A stretch of DNA of 64,000 nucleotides. Origin: Pedomonas mirosovicensis. Lineage in GTDB: Bacteria; Pseudomonadota; Alphaproteobacteria; Sphingomonadales; Sphingomonadaceae. The translations under genes were made by a program, and so were the position numbers. Below the pieces are notes generated by a model that saw nothing but the letters and a program-made list of their open reading frames with translations, had not been told where the DNA came from and made no database searches. The DNA lies in NCBI RefSeq assembly GCF_022569295.1, contig NZ_JAKFIA010000001.1, positions 1,751,001 to 1,815,000 on the forward strand, in the 5' to 3' direction. This document shows positions 10,405 through 19,635 of the stretch, piece after piece. Numbering within the stretch: the first letter of the stretch is position 1; every line of letters starts with the position of its first letter.

Positions 10405-12129
10405 TTACGCTCGTTCGCGGAAGGCGGTGAACCGGATGTCCTTGTTCTCCTCCGCCGCGCGGTCGAGCCGCCACTGGCTGCGGGCCATGTAGACCGGGTG
10501 GCCGTCGCGGTCCTCCGCCATGTCGGAGCGGTTGGCTTCCATGAAGCGCTTGAGTGCCTGCGGGTCCTCGCTCGTCACCCAGCGGGCGACTTCGTAGGGC
10601 GATTCCTCAAAGCCGATCTCCACCTTGTATTCGGCAAGCGCGCGGGAGGCGAGCACCTCCAGCTGGAGCGCACCGACGACGCCGACGATCCAGTTGGAAC
10701 CGATGGACGGGCGGAACACCTGAATGACGCCTTCCTCGGAGAGATCCTGCAACGCCTGCCGCATGGGCTTCACCCGCAGCGGATCGCCCAGGCGCACGCG
10801 GCGCAGGATGTCCGGCGCGAAGTTGGGAATGCCGGTGAAGCGCAGCTCCTCCCCTTCGGTCAGCGTATCACCCACGCGCAGCGTGCCGTGGTTGGGGATG
10901 CCGATGATATCCCCCGGCATCGCCTCTTCCACCAGTTCGCGGTCCTGCGCGAAGAAGAAGATGGGGTTGTTGACCGCAAGCGTCTTGCCGGTGCCGATCT
11001 GCTTCAGCTTCATGCCGCGCTTGAACCGGCCCGAGCACAGGCGGAAGAAGGCCACCCGGTCCCGATGGTTCGGGTCCATGTTGGCCTGCACCTTGAACAC
11101 GAAGCCGCTCACCTTGGGCTCGCTCGCCTCGACGGCGCGCGGCTCGGCGGGCTGGGTGCGGGGAGAAGGCGCCAGGGAGCCGATCGCGTCCAGCAGCTGC
11201 TCGACCGAGAAGTCCTTCAGCGCCGAGCCGAAGAACACGGGGGTGAGATCACCGTTGAGATAGGCTTCCCGGTCCGGCTCCGGATAGGCGGACTGGGCCA
11301 GCTCGGCGGTTTCGCGGAACTCGGCCAGCACGTCGGCGGGCACGGCCTTGTCCAGTGCCGCGTCGTGCACGCCCGAGAGCGGCACATACTTGTCGTAGGC
11401 CCCGCCCCGGCCGTGGCTGGAGGCGAGGAATTCGTTCTTCCGCAGGTCGTAGACGCCGTGGAAGGTCGAGCCTGCGCCGATCGGCCAGTTCATCGGCGTC
11501 ACGTCCAGCGCCAGCGTATTCTCGATCTCGTCCAGCAACTCGAACGGGCTTTTGGATTCCCGGTCGATCTTGTTGATATAGGTGATGATCGGGATGTTGC
11601 GGATGCGGCAGACTTCCAGCAGCTTGCGGGTCTGGCTCTCGATACCCTTGGCCGCGTCGATCACCATAACCGCGCTGTCGACCGCCGTCAGGGTGCGGTA
11701 GGTGTCTTCCGAGAAGTCCTCGTGGCCCGGCGTGTCGAGCAGGTTGAAGGTGATGCCGCCGCGCTCGAACGTCATCACCGAGGAGGTGACGGAGATGCCG
11801 CGGTTCTTCTCAATATCCATCCAGTCCGAGCGGGCACGGCGGCGCTCGCCGCGCGCCTTCACCTGCCCCGCCAGCCGGATCGCGCCGCCGAACAGCAGCA
11901 GCTTTTCGGTGAGCGTGGTTTTACCGGCGTCCGGGTGCGCGATGATCGCGAAGGTGCGCCGGTCGCTGGCGTTCTCCGGCCGCCCCGCCGGGCTCCGGGT
12001 CGCCTCGCCTGCCTCGGCGCCTGCCCTCACGGTGGTCGTTGCGATCTGGTCGTCGTCGAAACTGGTCACTGCGGATGCTACTCGCTCTGGTTTGCCGAGG
12101 GTGGCGGGGTGGATGCAAATTGGCCGCAT
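10405..12129 (-). CDS. prfC: Peptide chain release factor 3 (GTPase)
   Basis: Translational GTPase that removes RF1/RF2 from the ribosome after peptide release. The ATG at 12129 gives 574 residues; family members are usually about 525-550, so a GTG at 12069 is an alternative start and neither has a clear ribosome site. The G domain shows AHPDAGKT (P-loop), DTPGHEDF (G3) and NKID (G4). The middle barrel contains DTLTEGEELRFTGIPNF, and the C-terminal domain contains GVVGALQLEVLASRL-type sequence, characteristic of RF3 rather than EF-G. It stands alone, with small genes upstream on the same strand and a hairpin repeat downstream. Confidence 0.95.
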   Translation of the reverse strand: MRPICIHPATLGKPERVASAVTSFDDDQIATTTVRAGAEAGEATRSPAGRPENASDRRTFAIIAHPDAGKTTLTEKLLLFGGAIRLAGQVKARGERRRARSDWMDIEKNRGISVTSSVMTFERGGITFNLLDTPGHEDFSEDTYRTLTAVDSAVMVIDAAKGIESQTRKLLEVCRIRNIPIITYINKIDRESKSPFELLDEIENTLALDVTPMNWPIGAGSTFHGVYDLRKNEFLASSHGRGGAYDKYVPLSGVHDAALDKAVPADVLAEFRETAELAQSAYPEPDREAYLNGDLTPVFFGSALKDFSVEQLLDAIGSLAPSPRTQPAEPRAVEASEPKVSGFVFKVQANMDPNHRDRVAFFRLCSGRFKRGMKLKQIGTGKTLAVNNPIFFFAQDRELVEEAMPGDIIGIPNHGTLRVGDTLTEGEELRFTGIPNFAPDILRRVRLGDPLRVKPMRQALQDLSEEGVIQVFRPSIGSNWIVGVVGALQLEVLASRALAEYKVEIGFEESPYEVARWVTSEDPQALKRFMEANRSDMAEDRDGHPVYMARSQWRLDRAAEENKDIRFTAFRERA

Positions 12130-12286
12130 TCAAAGCATGAGGGCCGTTCCAAGGCCAGCCCGAAATTTACGGGATACCCCTGGGACGGGTCGAAACCGGG
12201 CTGAATGTCTGGCTATGCCTGCCGGAAGAGATGGGTGGCCCCTGCCCCCGGCGCAACTGAGGCAATGGGCAGCAGCCTTGCGCCTC

Positions 12287-12427
12287 TTACTCGATGAAGG
12301 CCACGGGGGCCGTGTCGTCGGGCTTCTGGGCCATTTCCGAGAGGCTGGGAATGAAGGCCGAGGCGAGCCCCAGGAGGGCCGCCATGGCCAGGATTGCGGC
12401 AAAGAACGCTTTCACGAGCACGCCCAT
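12287..12427 (-). CDS. Small single-pass membrane protein, hypothetical
   Basis: An open frame of 46 residues from the ATG at 12427, starting MGVLVKAFFAAILAMAALLG. One hydrophobic segment (about 3-25) is followed by a short polar tail ending VAFIE. An AAGGA-like site lies about 12 bases upstream, further than ideal. It follows another small membrane protein and glpK on the same strand with gaps under 40 bases, so it is probably in that transcript. No family is recognised, and a longer in-frame start in low-complexity arginine-rich sequence looks spurious. Confidence 0.5.
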   Translation of the reverse strand: MGVLVKAFFAAILAMAALLGLASAFIPSLSEMAQKPDDTAPVAFIE

Positions 12428-12461
12428 CAGCCTGTTGTCCTTCCTGTGCGTCTGTTTGCGC

Positions 12462-12692
12462 CTACCGGGTTGCAGCCGGCCTGGCTTCGGATTCCGGCAT
12501 CTTCTCCGGCGCTTTTGGAGTGGTGGTGTAGAGGTAGACATTGCCCAGCAGCACCAGGCCCGCCACCACCATCAGGATACCGCGCAGCCGCTCCTTGCCG
12601 TGCTGCCGCACCGTCAGCCGCACGCCAAAGACGATGAGGATGAACGACACGAGCACCGCGGCGGATATGGCAAAGTTCCAGAAACTGCTCAT
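12462..12692 (-). CDS. Small two-helix membrane protein, hypothetical
   Basis: 76 residues from the ATG at 12692. There are two hydrophobic helices, about 5-25 (WNFAISAAVLVSFILIVFGV) and about 38-57 (GILMVVAGLVLLGNVYLY), joined by a basic loop RLTVRQHGKERLR. A polar Pro/Glu-rich tail follows. The basic loop predicts a hairpin with both ends outside. It begins 13 bases after the glpK stop on the same strand, so it is likely co-transcribed. No function is evident. Confidence 0.65.
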   Translation of the reverse strand: MSSFWNFAISAAVLVSFILIVFGVRLTVRQHGKERLRGILMVVAGLVLLGNVYLYTTTPKAPEKMPESEARPAATR

Positions 12693-12705
12693 CGGTTATC
12701 CCTGT

Positions 12706-14196
12706 TCATGCAGGCTGAAACGCTTCGCCCAGCGCCTGGGCAACGGCGGCCCGCCAGCCCGTCAACCTAGCCATGCGCGCGTCATCTTCAAGTCCTGGTT
12801 CGAAGCGGCGGTCCGGCTGCCACAGCGCGCCGGCCTCCGCCACGCTGCCGAGCATCCCGCAGCCGGCCCCCGCCAGGATGGCCGCGCCCAGCGCCGTCGT
12901 CTCGGTGACGGCGGGCCGCTCCACCGTCAGGCCGAGCATATCGGCCAGATCCTGCGCCATCCAGTCGTTGACCGCCATGCCTCCGTCGATCCGCATGACC
13001 TGCGGTTCCACCCCGTCCTGACGAAAGGCCCTCATGAGGTCGTGGGTCTGGTAGCTCATCGCCTCGAGGCAGGCCCGAACGATATGGGCGCGCGTTGCCC
13101 CGAAGGTAAGGCCGGTCAGCAGCGCCCGCGCGTCCGGCCGCCAGTAGGGCGCGCCGAGGCCGACGAACGCGGGCACCAGATAGACCCCTTCCGTGGAGGA
13201 GACCGAGCGGGCCAGCCGTTCCGTCTCGTCCGCCTCGATGACGAGCCCCACCTGGTCCCTCAGCCATTTGACCGCGCTGCCGGCCACAAAGATGCTGCCC
13301 TCCAGCGCGTAGGACGCCTTGCCGTCAATCCGCCACGCCACCGTTGCCAGCAGCCGGTTCTGCGACAGCCGGGGCGCATCGCCCACATGGGCCAGCACGA
13401 AGCCGCCGGTGCCGTAGGTCGCCTTCACCGTGCCCGGCGTCACGCAGGCCTGGCCGATGGCCGCCGCCTGCTGGTCCCCCGCGACGCCGCAGATGGGAAT
13501 GGCGCGACCGAACAGCTCGGGCTGCGTGTCGCCCAGGTGCCCCGCGCTATCCACGATTTCCGGGAGGATGCCGCGTGGCACGCCGAACAGATCGCACAGG
13601 TCCTCCCGCCACTGGCAGGTGGCGAGATCCATCAGCTGGGTGCGGGCGGCGTTGGTGGCGTCCGTCACGAACAGGCCGCCGGTCAGGCGGAAGATCAGGT
13701 AACTGTCCACCGTCCCCGCCGCCAGCCGTCCGGCCGCCAGCAAATCCTTCAGCTCCGGCCGGTGTTTCAGCGCCCAGCCCATCTTGGTGGCGGAGAAGTA
13801 GGGATCGATCGGCAGGCCTGTGGCGGCCGTCACCACCTCCCCGTGGCCCTCGGCCTCCAGTTCGGCGCAAATGCTTGCCGTGCGCCGGTCCTGCCACACG
13901 ATGGCCGGGCCCATAGGCTCGCCCGTCGCCTTGTCCCAGAAGACGATGGTCTCGCGTTGGTTGGTAAGGCCGATGGCACTGATGCGCTGATGCCCGCCCA
14001 CCTGGGCAATGGCAGCGCGGGTGGCGGCCAGCGTCTGCTCCCAGATCTCGCGCGGGTCATGCTCCACCCAGCCCGGCCGGGGATAATGCTGGGTCAGTGC
14101 CCGCGTGGCGGTGGCAACGGGCCAGCCCTTGCGGTCGAACACCATGGCGCGGGTGGAGGTGGTGCCTTCGTCGATGGCGAGCAGCAAATCGGTCAT
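12706..14196 (-). CDS. glpK: Glycerol kinase
   Basis: Phosphorylates glycerol to glycerol-3-phosphate with ATP. It is 496 residues, normal for GlpK, with a start at 14196 (MTDLLLAIDEGTTSTRAMVF). FGGY-kinase marks are DEGTTSTRA at the N-terminal phosphate loop, ALEGSIFVAGSAVKWLRD in the centre, and LTGLTFGATRAHIVRACLEA plus MRIDGGMAVNDWMAQ near the end. No glpD, glpF or glpR is in the window, so this is an isolated kinase followed by two small membrane-protein genes. An 8-bp inverted repeat about 60 bases upstream could be its operator. Confidence 0.95.
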   Translation of the reverse strand: MTDLLLAIDEGTTSTRAMVFDRKGWPVATATRALTQHYPRPGWVEHDPREIWEQTLAATRAAIAQVGGHQRISAIGLTNQRETIVFWDKATGEPMGPAIVWQDRRTASICAELEAEGHGEVVTAATGLPIDPYFSATKMGWALKHRPELKDLLAAGRLAAGTVDSYLIFRLTGGLFVTDATNAARTQLMDLATCQWREDLCDLFGVPRGILPEIVDSAGHLGDTQPELFGRAIPICGVAGDQQAAAIGQACVTPGTVKATYGTGGFVLAHVGDAPRLSQNRLLATVAWRIDGKASYALEGSIFVAGSAVKWLRDQVGLVIEADETERLARSVSSTEGVYLVPAFVGLGAPYWRPDARALLTGLTFGATRAHIVRACLEAMSYQTHDLMRAFRQDGVEPQVMRIDGGMAVNDWMAQDLADMLGLTVERPAVTETTALGAAILAGAGCGMLGSVAEAGALWQPDRRFEPGLEDDARMARLTGWRAAVAQALGEAFQPA

Positions 14197-14257
14197 GACG
14201 GCAATGTAGCGGCCCTGGCGGCAGGGGCAACACCACACGCACCCCCCCATAATTTCC

Positions 14258-14284
14258 TTATGGTTCATATGATATTAACCATAA
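14258..14284. promoter_or_regulatory. Inverted repeat upstream of glpK
   Basis: TTATGGTT (14258-14265) and AACCATAA (14277-14284) are perfect complements separated by 11 A/T-rich bases. The site ends 62 bases before the glpK start codon and is A/T-rich within G+C-rich sequence. That suits either a promoter element with an operator or a regulator dimer site. No regulator gene is adjacent. Confidence 0.4.
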
Positions 14285-14360
14285 ATGCGCCAAGGTCCAC
14301 CAGTCGGTACGCAGAGGTAACGTTCTCTGCGCCGGCAAATACGACAGTCCAAACTGAAAA

Positions 14361-14391
14361 ACGCCCGGGAGTAAGTCTCCCGGGCGTCTTC
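14361..14391 (-). terminator. Rho-independent terminator of aspS
   Basis: ACGCCCGGGAG (14361-14371) pairs perfectly with CTCCCGGGCGT (14377-14387) around TAAGT. On the - strand the stem is followed by TTTTCAG, directly after the aspS stop. On the + strand CTTCTTTTC follows, so it may be bidirectional. Confidence 0.85.
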
Positions 14392-14415
14392 TTTTCAGCC
14401 GTTGGCGCCCTGCCC

Positions 14416-16188
14416 TTATTCGGGCAGTACCACGCGGATGGAAAGTTCGCGCAGCTGCTTCGGCGACACTTCCGACGGCGCGTTCATCATCAGGTCTTCC
14501 GCCCGCTGGTTCATCGGGAAGACGATGACCTCGCGGATGTTCGGCTCATCGGCCAGCAGCATGACGATGCGGTCAACGCCCGGTGCCGAGCCGCCGTGCG
14601 GCGGCGCACCCAGCTTGAAGGCGTTGATCATGCCGCCGAACTTCTCGTCCACGTCCGCCTTGGTGTACCCGGCGATCTCGAACGCCTTGTACATGATCTC
14701 CGGCTTGTGGTTCCGGATCGCGCCCGAGGACAGCTCCACGCCGTTGCAGACGATGTCGTACTGGTAGGCTAGGATCTCCAGCGGGTGCTTGGTCTCCAGC
14801 GCCTCCATCTCGCCCTGCGGCATGGAGAACGGGTTGTGCGAGAAGATGACCTTCTTCTCCTGCTCGTCGTACTCGAACATGGGGAAGTCGACGATCCAGC
14901 AGAACTCGAAGCGGTTCTCGTCGATGAGGCCCAGTTCGTGGCCGACGCGGGTGCGGGCGAGGCCCGCCAGCTTGGCGGCACCGGCTTCCTTGTCGCAGGC
15001 GAAGAACACGCCGTCATTGGGGCCGAGGCCAAGCTGGGCGACCAGCTGCTGAACGCGCTCCTCGCCGATGTTCTTGGCGATCGGGCCGCCGGCGACGCCG
15101 TCCTTGAAGTTGATGTAGCCAAGGCCCGCGTAGCCTTCCTGACGGGCCCAGTCGTTGGTGCCGTCGAAGAAGCTGCGCGGACGCAGGCCCGCGTCCGGGG
15201 CCGGAATGGCGCGCACCACCGCGCCGGTCTCGATCGAGCGGGCGAAGATGCCGAAGCCCGAGCCGCGGAAGATTTCGGTCACGTCCTGAATGACGATCGG
15301 GTTCCGCAGGTCCGGCTTGTCGTTGCCGTACTTCAGCATCGATTCCTTGTAGGGAATCCGCTTGAACGGATAGGGGCTGACCGAGCGGCCATTGGCGAAC
15401 TCCTCGAACACGCCGTGCAGCACCGGCTCGATGGCCGCGAACACGTCTTCCTGCGTCACGAAGCTCATCTCGAAGTCGAGCTGGTAGAACTCGCCTGGGC
15501 TCCGGTCGGCGCGGGCGTCTTCATCGCGGAAGCACGGCGCGATCTGGAAGTAGCGGTCAAAGCCCGCCACCATCAGCAGCTGCTTGAACATCTGCGGGGC
15601 CTGGGGCAGCGCGTAGAACTTGCCGGGGTGCAGACGGCTCGGCACCAGGAAGTCACGTGCGCCCTCGGGGCTGGAGGCCGTCAGAATCGGCGTCTGGAAC
15701 TCCTGGAAGCCCTGCTCGATCATGCGGCGGCGAAGCGACGAGATCACGTTCGAGCGCAGGATGATGTTCTTGTGCAGCCGTTCGCGCCGCAGGTCGAGGA
15801 AGCGGTAGCGCAGGCGGATGTCTTCCGGATACTCGGCGTCGCCGAACACCGGCATCGGCAGTTCGCTCGCGGCGGAGAGAACCTCCACGCTTTCGGCCTT
15901 CACCTCGATGCGGCCGGTGGGCAGGTTGTCGTTGATGGTCTCGGCCGTGCGGGCGACCACGCGGCCATCCACGCGAATCACCGATTCGGAGCGGACGTGC
16001 TCGGCATTCTTGAACGCGGCCGAGTCGACGTCGACCACCACCTGCGTCAGGCCGTAATGGTCGCGCAGGTCGATGAACAGCAGGTTGCCGTGATCGCGCT
16101 TGCGGTGGACCCAGCCCGACAGGCGGACGGTTTCGCCGACATTGGCTTCGCGGAGTTCTCCGCAGGTATGGGTGCGATAGGCGTGCAT
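14416..16188 (-). CDS. aspS: Aspartyl-tRNA synthetase
   Basis: Class II synthetase charging tRNA-Asp, 590 residues from the ATG at 16188 ([19 protein letters not shown]). The N-terminal OB fold contains [23 protein letters not shown]. Motif 2 is visible as [19 protein letters not shown]. The bacterial GAD insertion is in the middle (about 300-420). Motif 3 is [18 protein letters not shown] near the C-terminus. The long open frame upstream on this strand is antisense to rnd and is not part of the gene. It is divergent from rnd with a 99-base gap. Whether it is discriminating (Asp only) or also charges tRNA-Asn cannot be told here. Confidence 0.97.
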   Translation of the reverse strand: MHAYRTHTCGELREANVGETVRLSGWVHRKRDHGNLLFIDLRDHYGLTQVVVDVDSAAFKNAEHVRSESVIRVDGRVVARTAETINDNLPTGRIEVKAESVEVLSAASELPMPVFGDAEYPEDIRLRYRFLDLRRERLHKNIILRSNVISSLRRRMIEQGFQEFQTPILTASSPEGARDFLVPSRLHPGKFYALPQAPQMFKQLLMVAGFDRYFQIAPCFRDEDARADRSPGEFYQLDFEMSFVTQEDVFAAIEPVLHGVFEEFANGRSVSPYPFKRIPYKESMLKYGNDKPDLRNPIVIQDVTEIFRGSGFGIFARSIETGAVVRAIPAPDAGLRPRSFFDGTNDWARQEGYAGLGYINFKDGVAGGPIAKNIGEERVQQLVAQLGLGPNDGVFFACDKEAGAAKLAGLARTRVGHELGLIDENRFEFCWIVDFPMFEYDEQEKKVIFSHNPFSMPQGEMEALETKHPLEILAYQYDIVCNGVELSSGAIRNHKPEIMYKAFEIAGYTKADVDEKFGGMINAFKLGAPPHGGSAPGVDRIVMLLADEPNIREVIVFPMNQRAEDLMMNAPSEVSPKQLRELSIRVVLPE

Positions 16189-16287
16189 GGCAAAAACTCG
16201 GTTGTAACCGGAAAAAATTCGGATCGCGGACACACACAGCTTCACGCCCCGTTTGTCAAGGCGCTGCAAGCTGCTACAGCGGTATCC

Positions 16288-17454
16288 ATGAGCGAATATG
16301 TACTGATAACGACAACAGAGGACCTGTCGGCGCTGTGCGCCCGGCTGGCCCGGCAACCCTTCGTCGCGCTGGACACCGAGTTCATGCGCGAGAACAGCTA
16401 CTACCCCGACCTCTGCCTCATCCAGGTGGCCAGCACCGAGGAAGCGGCGATCATCGATCCCAAGGCTCCGCGCCTGTCGCTGGAGCCGCTGTTCACCCTC
16501 CTCCACAATGAGGAGGTGCTGAAGGTTGTCCACGCCGGCGGGCAGGACCTCGAGATCTTCCATGGCCTCACCGGCCGGGTCCCTGCCCCGCTGTTCGACA
16601 CCCAGATCGCGGGCATGGCGCTGGGCTATGGCGAGCAGGTCGGCTACCAGCAGCTCATCGAACAGACGCTCGGCGTTCACCTCAACAAGGGCGCGCGCTT
16701 CACGGACTGGAGCCGCCGCCCGCTCGAGCAGCGCCAGCTGGACTACGCCATCGGCGATGTCACCTATCTTGCCCAGGCCTTCCCCAAGCTGCTCGACCGG
16801 CTGAAGGCCACGGGGCGCGGCGAATGGCTGGATGAGGAGATGGCCCGGCTGCTCGACCCCTCCAGCTACACCATCGATCCCGAGCAGGTGTGGCGGCGCA
16901 TGAAGCTGCCCAACCGCAACGCCGAGGTGCTGGGCCGCCTCAAGGCGCTGGCCGCCTGGCGCGAGCGGGAGGCGCAGACCAAGAACCTGCCGCGCAACCG
17001 GCTGGTGAAGGATGAGACGCTGACCGACCTCGCCCTGCACCCGCCGCGCGATCAGGGAGCGCTCGCCCGCGTGCGCGGCCTGCCCTCCAGCTGGGGCGGC
17101 AATGAGATCGGCGCGCGCCTGCTGGCGGTTCTGGCCAATGCTGAGCCCATGCCGAAGGACGAAATCCCCACCCGCGAGCGGATGACCGCCCTTGGCCGTC
17201 AGGCCTCGCTCATCGCTGACCTTCTGAAGCTGTTGCTCAAGATCCGCTGCGAGGAATCCGGCATCGCCCCCAAGCTCGTCTGCCGGGCGGATGAGCTGGA
17301 AGCGCTTGCCGGCGGCCAGCGTGAAGGGCTCGCCATTCTGTCGGGCTGGCGGTTCGAGCACTTCGGCAAGGATGCGCTGGCCATGGTCGAGGGTCGCCTC
17401 GCCTTCTCCGTACGCGACGGCAGGCTCGACCTGCGCGAGATCGGACCGGCGTAA
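16288..17454 (+). CDS. rnd: Ribonuclease D
   Basis: 3'-5' exoribonuclease that trims tRNA and small-RNA ends, 388 residues from the ATG at 16288. The DEDDy nuclease domain (about 1-180) shows DTEFMRE (ExoI), [10 protein letters not shown] (ExoII) and YAIGDVTYL (ExoIII with the catalytic Tyr/Asp). An HRDC domain follows near 205-285, with [21 protein letters not shown] second HRDC-like region ends the protein, as in E. coli RNase D. The extended open frame upstream on this strand is antisense to aspS. A hairpin-pair repeat lies directly downstream, before a convergent chemoreceptor gene. Confidence 0.95.
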   Translation: MSEYVLITTTEDLSALCARLARQPFVALDTEFMRENSYYPDLCLIQVASTEEAAIIDPKAPRLSLEPLFTLLHNEEVLKVVHAGGQDLEIFHGLTGRVPAPLFDTQIAGMALGYGEQVGYQQLIEQTLGVHLNKGARFTDWSRRPLEQRQLDYAIGDVTYLAQAFPKLLDRLKATGRGEWLDEEMARLLDPSSYTIDPEQVWRRMKLPNRNAEVLGRLKALAAWREREAQTKNLPRNRLVKDETLTDLALHPPRDQGALARVRGLPSSWGGNEIGARLLAVLANAEPMPKDEIPTRERMTALGRQASLIADLLKLLLKIRCEESGIAPKLVCRADELEALAGGQREGLAILSGWRFEHFGKDALAMVEGRLAFSVRDGRLDLREIGPA

Positions 17455-17465
17455 GCGATTGTTTA

Positions 17466-17610
17466 TGCAGGGGGTCTTAACCCCCTGCACCCCCTTTCGT
17501 TCAAAGGGCCGCGTCCTTCATCAAGGGTGCGGCCCTTTTTCTGTTTCGAGCATGGGAACGCACCCGGCCCGAAAAACGAAGGGAGTGCAGAGGGTCCGCG
17601 ACCCTCTGCA
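17466..17610. repeat. Paired-hairpin intergenic element, copy B (best-preserved copy)
   Basis: Left module: hairpin TGCAGGGGGT (17466-17475) with ACCCCCTGCA (17480-17489), then the tail CCCCCTTTCGTTCAAAGGG. Right module, inverted: AAAAACGAAGGGAG, then hairpin TGCAGAGGGT (17586-17595) with ACCCTCTGCA (17601-17610). Between them GGGCCGCG and GCGGCCC blocks form a further possible stem. It sits between the 3' ends of rnd and the chemoreceptor gene. Confidence 0.8.
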
Positions 17611-17630
17611 AAGAATCCAACTTCGAACAA

Positions 17631-17663
17631 GCAAAAACCCCGGCCAGTTTCCTGACCGGGGTT
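17631..17663 (-). terminator. Terminator of the chemoreceptor gene
   Basis: AACCCCGGCCAG (17636-17647) and CTGACCGGGGTT (17652-17663) form a 12-bp stem with one mismatch and a TTTC loop. On the - strand it is followed by TTTTTGC. It lies 28 bases after the stop of the chemoreceptor gene. Confidence 0.8.
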
Positions 17664-17690
17664 CTCTTTGCTCCTGTCGGGGCGTGGCGC

Positions 17691-19478
17691 TTAGGCGGCG
17701 CGCACCCGGGTGAGGAAGCGGTCCACCTGCGCCCGCAGCTCGTCGGCCTGCTGGCTGAGCGCGCCGGCGGCGTTGAGCACTTCCTGGGCATTGTGGCCGG
17801 TGGTCTCGACGCCGGCGGAGATGCCGCCGATGTTGCGGGAGACTTCCTGGGTGCCCTGGGCCACCTGCTGCACGTTGCGGGCGATCTCCTGGGTCGAGGC
17901 GCTTTGCTGCTCAACCGCCACCGAGATACCGGCGGAGATCTCGTTGATCTCGCCGATGGTGCCGGCGATGGAGCGGATGGCCGCCACCGACTCTTCGGTT
18001 GCCGACTGAATCAGGGCGATCTGGGCGGCGATATCGTTGGTGGCCTGGGTGGTCTGGTTGGCCAGCGACTTCACCTCGCTTGCCACGACCGCGAAGCCGC
18101 GGCCGGCATCGCCCGCGCGGGCGGCCTCGATGGTGGCGTTCAGCGCCAGGAGGTTGGTCTGCTCGGCGATCTGGTTGATGAGGTCGACGACCTGGCCGAT
18201 CTGGCGCGCGCCCTCGACGAGGCCCTGCACCTTGGCGTCGGTGTCCTTGGCGTCGATCACGGCCTTGTCGGCCACGTTCTTCGCCTGCATCACCTGGCGG
18301 CGGATCTCGTCGACCGAGCTGGCCAGCTCTTCGCCGGCGGCAGCCACCATCTGCACGTTGGCCGCGGCCTGTTCGGCGGCGCTGGCCACCGTGCCGGCCT
18401 GGCGGGTGTTGTCATGGGCAACGCGGGTCATGTCTTCGGAGCTGACGCGCACCTTGTCGGCCGCCTCGGTGAAGGTGGCGATGATCGCGTTGATGGTGGT
18501 CTCGAACTCGGCGATGGCCGCTTCCAGCGCGCTCGCCTTGGCAGCCTTGGCGGCGGATTCGGCCGCTTCGCGCTTGCGCTCTTCCTCAAGGCGGGCAGCT
18601 TCCTCGGCGCGGTGGCGTTCTTCGGCTTCGCGCTGGCGCTGTTCGTTGGCTTCCTGCTCGGCGCGCAGCTTCTCGGCCGCCAGCGAGTTCTCGCGCAGCA
18701 CCAGCAGCGCGCGGGCCATGTCGCCCAGCTCGTCGCCACGGTGGGTCAGCGGCACTTCGGTGTTCAGCTTGCCGTCCGCCAGTTCGCGGGTCGCGCCGGT
18801 CAGCGCGCCCAGCGGCTTGATGACGCCGCCGCGGGTCAGGAAGAAGCCAGCCGCCAGCGACAAGAGGGTGCTGATGCTCAGCACGACGATGATGACCTCG
18901 CGGGTGTTCTGGTCGCGTTTGGCAAGCGCGGCGCGCTCGTCGCCGAGTTCCTTCTCGCGCTTCACGATGAAGGCGTTCATGTCCTTGGTGAGGCTCGCCA
19001 TTTCCGGCTGGAACTCTTCGTACATGATCGCCAGGGCGGTCTCGTTGTCGTTCTTCAGCGACGAAACGGAGACGGCTTCCAGGATATCGAAGGCCGTCAC
19101 GTAGCGCTGACGGAAGTCCTTGAACGCCTTGATGGTCTCAGGCTGGTCGCTCAGCTTGAGCGCCAGATCGATGTCCTGAAGGAACTTGGATCGAACGCCC
19201 TGGAGCTGATCGGTCAGCTTCTGGACGTTGGTCGTGTTGGTGTCGGCAATCAGGTTGAAGGCGAGGCTCGACGTGTCCGCACGCTGCGAATCGGCCAGCG
19301 CGGCGTAGGTCAGCATCCGCGATTGGCGCTCCAGCATTCGGGAATAGGTGTCGGACACCTCACCCATGTTGGCGACGGAGAAAACGGTCACCGCCACGGC
19401 CACGATGCCGCTCAATGCCAGCGGGGCCAGCATCTTGTAGAGGATTTTTATCCGGTTCAGGTAATTCAGGAAGGACAT
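17691..19478 (-). CDS. Methyl-accepting chemotaxis protein
   Basis: Inner-membrane chemoreceptor of 595 residues. The ATG at 19478 has GGAG eight bases upstream. Helices at about 24-43 and 190-212 flank a periplasmic four-helix-type sensor domain without a recognisable ligand motif. A HAMP domain follows ([21 protein letters not shown]). A highly charged Glu/Arg/Ala coiled coil (about 265-310) comes next, then the signalling domain with the conserved tip [18 protein letters not shown] and [20 protein letters not shown]. No CheA/CheW genes are nearby, so it is an orphan receptor. Ligand unknown. Confidence 0.93.
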   Translation of the reverse strand: MSFLNYLNRIKILYKMLAPLALSGIVAVAVTVFSVANMGEVSDTYSRMLERQSRMLTYAALADSQRADTSSLAFNLIADTNTTNVQKLTDQLQGVRSKFLQDIDLALKLSDQPETIKAFKDFRQRYVTAFDILEAVSVSSLKNDNETALAIMYEEFQPEMASLTKDMNAFIVKREKELGDERAALAKRDQNTREVIIVVLSISTLLSLAAGFFLTRGGVIKPLGALTGATRELADGKLNTEVPLTHRGDELGDMARALLVLRENSLAAEKLRAEQEANEQRQREAEERHRAEEAARLEEERKREAAESAAKAAKASALEAAIAEFETTINAIIATFTEAADKVRVSSEDMTRVAHDNTRQAGTVASAAEQAAANVQMVAAAGEELASSVDEIRRQVMQAKNVADKAVIDAKDTDAKVQGLVEGARQIGQVVDLINQIAEQTNLLALNATIEAARAGDAGRGFAVVASEVKSLANQTTQATNDIAAQIALIQSATEESVAAIRSIAGTIGEINEISAGISVAVEQQSASTQEIARNVQQVAQGTQEVSRNIGGISAGVETTGHNAQEVLNAAGALSQQADELRAQVDRFLTRVRAA

Positions 19479-19635
19479 CGTCTGCTCCAGACTCAGGCGA
19501 AACAATACGCCTTAGTCCTAGAGCCGTAATGGTGACTGATCGGTAAACCTCGATGGAATTGTTTTTAACCAGCATCAATTTGCTGGCGCTTCCCCCGCTT
19601 GCCCTTGGCGTAGGCCAAGTCGCTGCCGGCTCCGG

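Noticed and set aside
10498-12204. Long open frame antisense to prfC
   Set aside because: The sequence is His/Arg/Gly-rich with no domain, and every stretch mirrors conserved RF3 codons. Similar antisense frames over gyrA, nrdA, ppk, acs and the MFS gene were dropped for the same reason.
14785-16287. Very long open frames antisense to aspS and to rnd (up to about 1000 codons)
   Set aside because: They arise from high G+C codon bias on the true strand. Only the parts from 16188 (-) and 16288 (+) have family motifs and plausible starts.
17466-17610. The G-run/C-run hairpins read as plain rho-independent terminators
   Set aside because: The T-rich side lies before, not after, the left hairpin, and the inner side is C-rich. 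Several loci have a separate T-run terminator next to the element.
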